Source of the DNA: Diplonema japonicum
Taxonomy: Eukaryota > Euglenozoa > Diplonemea > Diplonemida > Diplonemidae
Length of the DNA: 64,000 bases
Assembly: GCA_964019335.1 (NCBI GenBank)
Contig: OZ025656.1
Coordinates: 783,692 to 847,691 of the forward strand
Direction of reading: 5' to 3'
Below the pieces are notes generated by a model, which did not search any database, was not told where the DNA came from, and worked only from the letters and a program-made list of their open reading frames with translations. Position 1 is the stretch's first letter. The number at the start of each line of letters is the position of its first letter. Below, piece after piece: positions 58,868 through 64,000 of this stretch. Both the position numbers and the translations under genes were made by a program.

Positions 58868-61800
58868 ATGTACCGATGCAGGTTTTTACTACAACGTTTT
58901 GAGAAAGCAGCGAAGGAGCTGCTCGATGAGCAGCAGCGGATCCTTGCCGACCATGCGGCAGCGGACAAGTTGCGGACAAACCTGGTCGATGGCATGCGTG
59001 TTGCGGAGACAGCAGAGGATTGGACAGAAGATTGGAAAGCCGAACAAGAGGAACAAGTGGCGAGCAAAGTTCGGGCTCAAGAAAGGCTGAAGACAAGACC
59101 CGAGTTCGGTGAAGATATGAGGGAGAGTGCAAGAGATAGAGAAGAGCGGCTTTACACTGAAGGACGGTATGACCATGACACAGCAGTAGAACTAACAAAC
59201 AACAGGCTTCCTTCGAACCAGCTACCACCTCACCCAAAGGACTTCGATGACATTGTGCGAAGGGTGCGATATTCACACCTTATGCCTATTCCTGAGGTTC
59301 CAAGAACCGTCGGCAGTAGGCTCTTTGTGGCAGAATCCTTCCCGTTGCTGACGTCGACTGTTGATAACCTTCTCGCCATCCCTGGTGTTACTCTGCACCA
59401 GCTCTGTTTGCTTCCTATAGGGGTATGTATTTTTTGGAACAGAGTAGAAAACAACAGGAGCACGATAAGCTGCTAGAAGACAACTATCTCACGCTTGATG
59501 CTTCGCAGTACATTGAGCCAAACGAAGCAGTCAAGCACGTAGCTAGTAGGCTCGCACCAGAAGTCAAAGAAGCACAAGAAATAGAAGCGGTTAAGGAGGT
59601 TTATGTGAAAGAGGTAGCCGAGACGACGGAGCGCAAGACAAGCGATACTGATGTGTTTGCAGGCCAGTCAGCTTTGATGGACGCTGTCCCTGATGACCTT
59701 GAGAATAGAGATAGGCATGAGCGTGCTGTTGGGCCGCCAAAGCCAGTGAGACTGAGAAAACGGGAAAGGTCTCTTACGTCTAGTCAGGCACTGCAGGCAG
59801 TGGCCTTGCTGTGTGACTTGCCGGTTGAAGAGGCACTGCCTGCTGTGATCAATGCTGTTGGCGAAACGAGGGACATCTCTTACGTGACGTATTACTGGAA
59901 CATGGCCCGAAGCTTGATACCTGAGAAGGCTGACCTCCCGTGGGATGCCTACATCGGGGCATTAGCGATGTGTGACGAGAACCAGGTGGAGACTGCCTAC
60001 AACACAGTTGAGGAGCTGAAGGAATGTGGTATCACTCCGAGCATTGAAGTGTGGAATAATATGATGCTGTGTTATGTAAGAAACTTTGACTCCGAGTCTG
60101 CACTAAAGGTATGCTGTGTGAATCTAGCAAGGCACAAAGGTTGCGGAGAACATCAGGATGTACTCCACTGTCGAGCCCAACCATACCACGTTCCTCTTCA
60201 CGTTGCGTGCCCACCGGGACGACCTGTCAGTCGACACGGAGGCCAATGCCCGGAGGGCAATGAACGTGATGTACGAAATGACTAATGTTTACCGGTTAGA
60301 GCCAACGAGATTGCATTACGAAGCTTTGATCCAGGTAATTGCTAAGCTCGGCGTTAATGCCACGTGGTATCTTGAGGTTCAAACTCAGACAAAACAAATG
60401 AAGCATTTAGGTATGGAACGATTTTTTTTGCTTGTTGTTGGACAAGAAGAAGCCTTAGCATAAGTGATACAAAAAAACAAGGTATCCCGTGGTCACCAGT
60501 CATTTACGAAGAGCTGATGTGGGTTGAAGCCTGTCGGGGCGACATAGAAAAGGTGAGGGAGCTGTTTCTGACATATAGAAAGCGAAAGCTGCCACCTACC
60601 GACCGTACCTATTCAGCGGTATGATGCACGTCTCGAAATACCACCACAGATCATACAAGCGTATGCCACAGCAGTACCGGCGGACGGTGTACTGACTCCT
60701 GGAAGAAATCAATGGGCACGTACACAGCGTGAGGAGTGGGAGCAGGAGCACGACTCACCACTTCCTCTTGATGCATGGCGCGAGCAATTGTACGTGGAAG
60801 GACTCGCTGTTTACAATTTAGCCAAAAATCACGACGCTCCCCTGAAAAGGACAGTGTACTCTCTGCTCTCTATGGTTGCAGCTCTCAGACCGCGGGATCT
60901 GCGGGCAACGTGGGAGATGGAAGCAAAGCACTTGTCTGAATCATACCCTCGCTTATATAACACGTACATTGATGGGCTACTTTCATCGGCCGACAAGGGA
61001 GACCAGGAGGCACTAGATGACGCAGAGGAGGCGTTTGTCACTGCCACGCACATGGGCCTTCGAGTGCACAAACGTACATACATCAAGATGATGGAGGCGC
61101 ATATTAAGACAGGGAGAGAGGGTAGTGTGGATGTGGCACTGGACTACATGCATGCCATGGAAAGGAGCGGGCAGAGCATGACAGCAAGCGCTGTTGGGAA
61201 AATAAAGAAGTTGATCGACGCGATGGGACCAAAGCGAGACGCTATCCGCAGGGCGAGAACGCTTACAAAACGCAGATCATCGCTCACGAATAGCTTGTAT
61301 CCTGACAAGGAGCGTGTGCTTCGGGCGTCAGGGGGGAATGTTGACATGCCTGGCCTCACTCCTGACGGTTTTGTGTTCCCGGGGTCTCCAACCGGTGTGA
61401 ACCCCGATGGGACTCTTGCCGGAGAAACATTCGAGGAACGACGAACTGCCTTGGCACAGCTAGGCCATCAGCCCGTCCATATAGAAAATGCTGCTGAACT
61501 TCGTGCAGTGGACAAGGTCGGTGATTGGATGGCGTACGCTGCTCGCAACCCCAATGTAGACTTTTCACCTGACCACCCATCTTTTGATAAGGTGCTTGCA
61601 AACAAAAAGCAGGCAAAGGGTTCCGGGGCAGTAATGGGCCCGCTTTCTTCATCTGAAGCCTTGCTCTCCATGGAAGCGTCTCAGAAGCCGGAAGATCTGT
61701 ACGACATGTCCAAGCCCTACTTCAGCAGAAGCTTTGCGCATAAGACCGACCATCCTTCTTCGTGGACGCGCGATCAGGTATGCAGTTTCATCCTTTCCAG

Positions 61801-62023
61801 CAAAAAGCAGGAGGCATTCATGAGCCAATGGCTGGAAACAGATGCTGGTAAGTCACACCAAGATGCAGTGCGTGAAGCAACAGTATGACAAATATTACCA
61901 ATGTACTTTTATTCACAGGATGCGCACAGCCACATCCCAAGGATACGGAAGGAACGAAACGAGAAATATCCAGATGAACGTTATGATGACTACGACGAGG
62001 AACTTGAAGTAAGTAATCAGTAA
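58868..62023 (+). CDS. Pentatricopeptide-repeat (PPR) protein, probably mitochondrial
   Basis: Introns 59423-59457 (or 59423-59442), 60109-60139, 60411-60481, 60619-60649, 61778-61810 and 61883-61918 leave 972 residues. The N-terminus MYRCRFLLQRFEKAAKELL is basic and amphipathic, like a mitochondrial presequence. Helical-pair repeats of PPR type lie at about 59930-60680 (WDAYIGALAMCDENQVETAYNTV, ITPSIEVWNNMMLCYVRN, YEALIQVIAKLG) and again at 60930-61200. PPR proteins bind organellar RNA in sequence-specific fashion. A charged C-terminal region follows. The third intron is unusually long (71 nt). The start lies only 23 nt after the previous stop and four bases after TTTCAG. Confidence 0.82.
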
Positions 62024-62083
62024 TCAAGTAGATATTATTTGGAACTTTGGGCCGCTTGTCCCTATTAACACGACAGAAGTCAT

Positions 62084-63448
62084 ATGTGCAAGGTCATCGT
62101 CATTGGTTCTGGTGCTTCCGGCACTGCGGCTGTCAATCATCTGCTTGATAGTGGCTGCTTCCAAGATGGAGATGTTGTGATGGTAGAAGCACAGCACACC
62201 ACAGGGGGACGCACTGTCAGCGTAAGTGTAGGTGGTGAACCGGTCGATCTTGGGGCTAGTTGGATCGAAGATGCTGGTTGCAACTCTGATGGTGAGATGA
62301 ACCCGATGGTAGTTCTTGCATCAGAGTACCTCGTCGAGCATAAAAGGAGGGGGGGGCACGGAAGGAGCCTTAGGTTCACAACGAAGGCCGATACCACCTC
62401 AGCACTCCAGCAAGCCGGCAGGATGGACAAGGCGGCCATGAGGCATGTTATGGAGGTCCGTACACACCTGCTCCGTAATCCGGAATTGCCTGATATATGC
62501 GTCGCAGATGCTTACGCTGTTGCAGTCGAAAAGTTCCCCCCCCCAACTGAGGAGGTAACCAAGTGGCTCGATTTCTACCAGTCGATGGGCGAGCAGTACT
62601 ATGGTGATTCTTTCAGAAATCTATCGGTTCGCTCTTGGTCGTCACCAGGGATGTACAATGGAGCCGATCAATGGGTGGACGGCGGCTACGGTAATATTGT
62701 TCTGCGACACCTTGAAGCAGCTGTTCGCAAAGGGCTGGAGCTTCATTTGGGTGCAGCGGTGTGCGGTGTAAAGCAGAAACCGAGCGGCAACGTGGAACTT
62801 ACGTTTGAAGACGGCCGCACGATGGAAGCGCAGTATGTGATTTCAACTGTGCCGCTAGGTGTGTTGAAGTGCGATGACATCAAGTTCACGCCAGACCTGC
62901 CTCCTGCGTTCCAAGACTCCATCCAAAGGCTTGGCTTCGGTTTGATGAACAAAGTCGTGTTGGAGTTTGAGTCACCGTTTTGGGGAGATGCCAGCTCCTT
63001 CGCTGTGGCATGTGAGGAGCGTGGGAGGTGGAGGTCGTGGATAGCGCCTTTTGTCGATGAGGCGCCTTATATATTGATATGCTTGGTGTCTAGCAACGCT
63101 GCTGAGAAGTTAGAAGCTATGTCAGATGACGAGATCCAGGCAGACGTGCTACCCATGCTGAACAAAACCGTGTGTCCCAATCTTGACAGACTTCCAAGAC
63201 TGTTGTCGTTCAACTTCAGCAGATGGCAAGGCAACAAGTACATCAAGGGTGGCTACAGTTCATATTCCACTGGTACTACCCCGCAGACTATCGCAACACT
63301 GACACAGCCGCTCTGGGATTCACATCTTTTATTTGCAGGTGAACACACTAACATCGACTACTGCAGTGTGCATGGTGCACACAACTCTGGAATTTGTGCC
63401 GCAAGACACGTAATAAAGCACATGGCACAGTGCTCGACAGGCTTCTAG
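62084..63448 (+). CDS. Flavin-containing amine oxidase (polyamine-oxidase-like)
   Basis: Intron-free gene of 454 residues. The N-terminal FAD-binding Rossmann motif IGSGASGTAAVNHLL is followed by the acidic end of the strand (MVEAQ) and the GGR motif of the amine oxidase family. GASWIED and the substrate-side segment with YISTVPLGVLK-type signature (YVISTVPLGVLK) lie in the middle. The C-terminal FAD site is LLFAGEHT...GAHNSGICAA. The length matches polyamine oxidases, which oxidise spermine or spermidine with release of hydrogen peroxide; an LSD1-type histone demethylase is unlikely because tower and SWIRM domains are absent. There is no peroxisomal SKL tail. The ATG comes seven bases after an ACAG. 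Confidence 0.9.
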   Translation: MCKVIVIGSGASGTAAVNHLLDSGCFQDGDVVMVEAQHTTGGRTVSVSVGGEPVDLGASWIEDAGCNSDGEMNPMVVLASEYLVEHKRRGGHGRSLRFTTKADTTSALQQAGRMDKAAMRHVMEVRTHLLRNPELPDICVADAYAVAVEKFPPPTEEVTKWLDFYQSMGEQYYGDSFRNLSVRSWSSPGMYNGADQWVDGGYGNIVLRHLEAAVRKGLELHLGAAVCGVKQKPSGNVELTFEDGRTMEAQYVISTVPLGVLKCDDIKFTPDLPPAFQDSIQRLGFGLMNKVVLEFESPFWGDASSFAVACEERGRWRSWIAPFVDEAPYILICLVSSNAAEKLEAMSDDEIQADVLPMLNKTVCPNLDRLPRLLSFNFSRWQGNKYIKGGYSSYSTGTTPQTIATLTQPLWDSHLLFAGEHTNIDYCSVHGAHNSGICAARHVIKHMAQCSTGF

Positions 63449-63757
63449 CTTAGTACTTCTCCTTATCCTTAAGAACGTACGTCTCCGTAACTTACAAAAT
63501 CTCAGTACCTACGTGCCTTTCCTAGTATTGTACAGAGAACTTCTAGTATTGAGACAGAACTCTTTGATTGCTTTTCTCCTAGCCCATTTTCTTTTACTTT
63601 TTACTTTCTATTGTTGTTCGCAAATCACAGAAGTTCTAAAACATCATAGGAATGTTCTTACCTGACTTCCTCCAGCAGTTGTTGCTGAGAGCTGGAGAAG
63701 GAGGTGCAACGTGCAACTTCATCCCCTCCCCCCTCAACACAAAAAAAAAAAATGAAG
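63449..63757. other. 3' flank of amine oxidase gene before the satellite
   Basis: This 309-bp stretch has no gene. It is moderately AT-rich with T/C tracts and ends in an A12 run immediately before the repeat array. Confidence 0.6.
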
Positions 63758-64000
63758 CCCGCAAACCCGCAAACCCGCAAACCCGCAAACCCGCAAACCC
63801 GCAAACCCGCAAACCCGCAAACCCGCAAACCCGCAAACCCGCAAACCCGCAAACCCGCAAACCCGCAAACCCGCAAACCCGCAAACCCGCAAACCCGCAA
63901 ACCCGCAAACCCGCAAACCCGCAAACCCGCAAACCCGCAAACCCGCAAACCCGCAAACCCGCAAACCCGCAAACCCGCAAACCCGCAAACCCGCAAACCC
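63758..64000. repeat. 8-bp satellite (CCCGCAAA)n, running off the window
   Basis: About 30 perfect head-to-tail copies of CCCGCAAA fill 243 bp to the end of the window. The C-rich strand is on the + strand. On the minus strand the array reads TTTGCGGG and is open in several frames, which is an artefact of the period. Confidence 0.97.

Noticed and set aside
63636-63996. Minus-strand repeat proteins (RVCGFAGL)n
   Set aside because: These frames exist only because three 8-bp units make 24 nt, eight codons without a stop. There is no start context or gene structure.
63758-64000. Chromosome-end telomere
   Set aside because: The C-rich strand runs 5' to 3' toward the window end; a right-hand telomere would show the G-rich strand on +. 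The array is reported as a satellite instead.

Overview
The window is nuclear DNA of a single-celled eukaryote (a protist). Its genes are interrupted by about 83 spliceosomal introns, most only 30-40 nt long, nearly all with the donor GTATG and an acceptor ending in CAG or TAG. I cannot fix the lineage from sequence alone. Large PAN/apple surface proteins, head-to-tail gene order on one strand and acceptor-like AGs just before start codons would fit an alveolate of the dinozoan type or a euglenozoan, but this is an inference. No rRNA, tRNA or CRISPR array was seen.

Layout. All 21 recognised genes lie on the + strand. At 1-9726 stand two tandem copies of a giant PAN/C-type-lectin/EGF transmembrane adhesin gene; only the 3' end of the first copy is in the window. 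Next come an F-box multi-spanning membrane protein, a TMTC-like O-mannosyltransferase, eIF2B delta, a casein kinase 1 with a CaaX tail, a Plus3-RING protein, an unknown protein, an AMI1-like amidase, a PRP38B-like splicing factor and two small proteins (11046-25166). The stretch 26155-50572 holds a UBR-box E3 ligase, a coiled-coil/Ig-like/PDZ protein, a 4008-residue ankyrin-PDZ-filamin scaffold, a tiny membrane protein and a coiled-coil protein. The stretch 50623-63448 holds a PUS7/TruD pseudouridine synthase with an inserted RanBP2 zinc finger, a PTEN phosphatase with a UBZ-like zinc finger, a CLU-type protein with an IQ/coiled-coil tail, a PPR protein and a flavin amine oxidase. The window ends inside an 8-bp satellite (CCCGCAAA)n.

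How the genes fit together. Most intergenic gaps are very short (14, 23, 38, 50, 60, 72, 80, 82 nt and so on). Only four are near or above 0.75 kb (762-1735, 9727-11045, 18371-19120, 25167-26154), and these may be where transcription units start or end. Together with the YAG acceptors found 0-8 nt upstream of most start codons, this suggests polycistronic transcription resolved by trans-splicing. Functionally the cluster is mixed housekeeping: translation, splicing, RNA modification, ubiquitin, phosphoinositide signalling and probable mitochondrial RNA biology. It also carries a surface-adhesin locus and two scaffold genes side by side. Gene models were built by hand from frame, splice signals and family similarity, and every spliced model closes to a whole number of codons.
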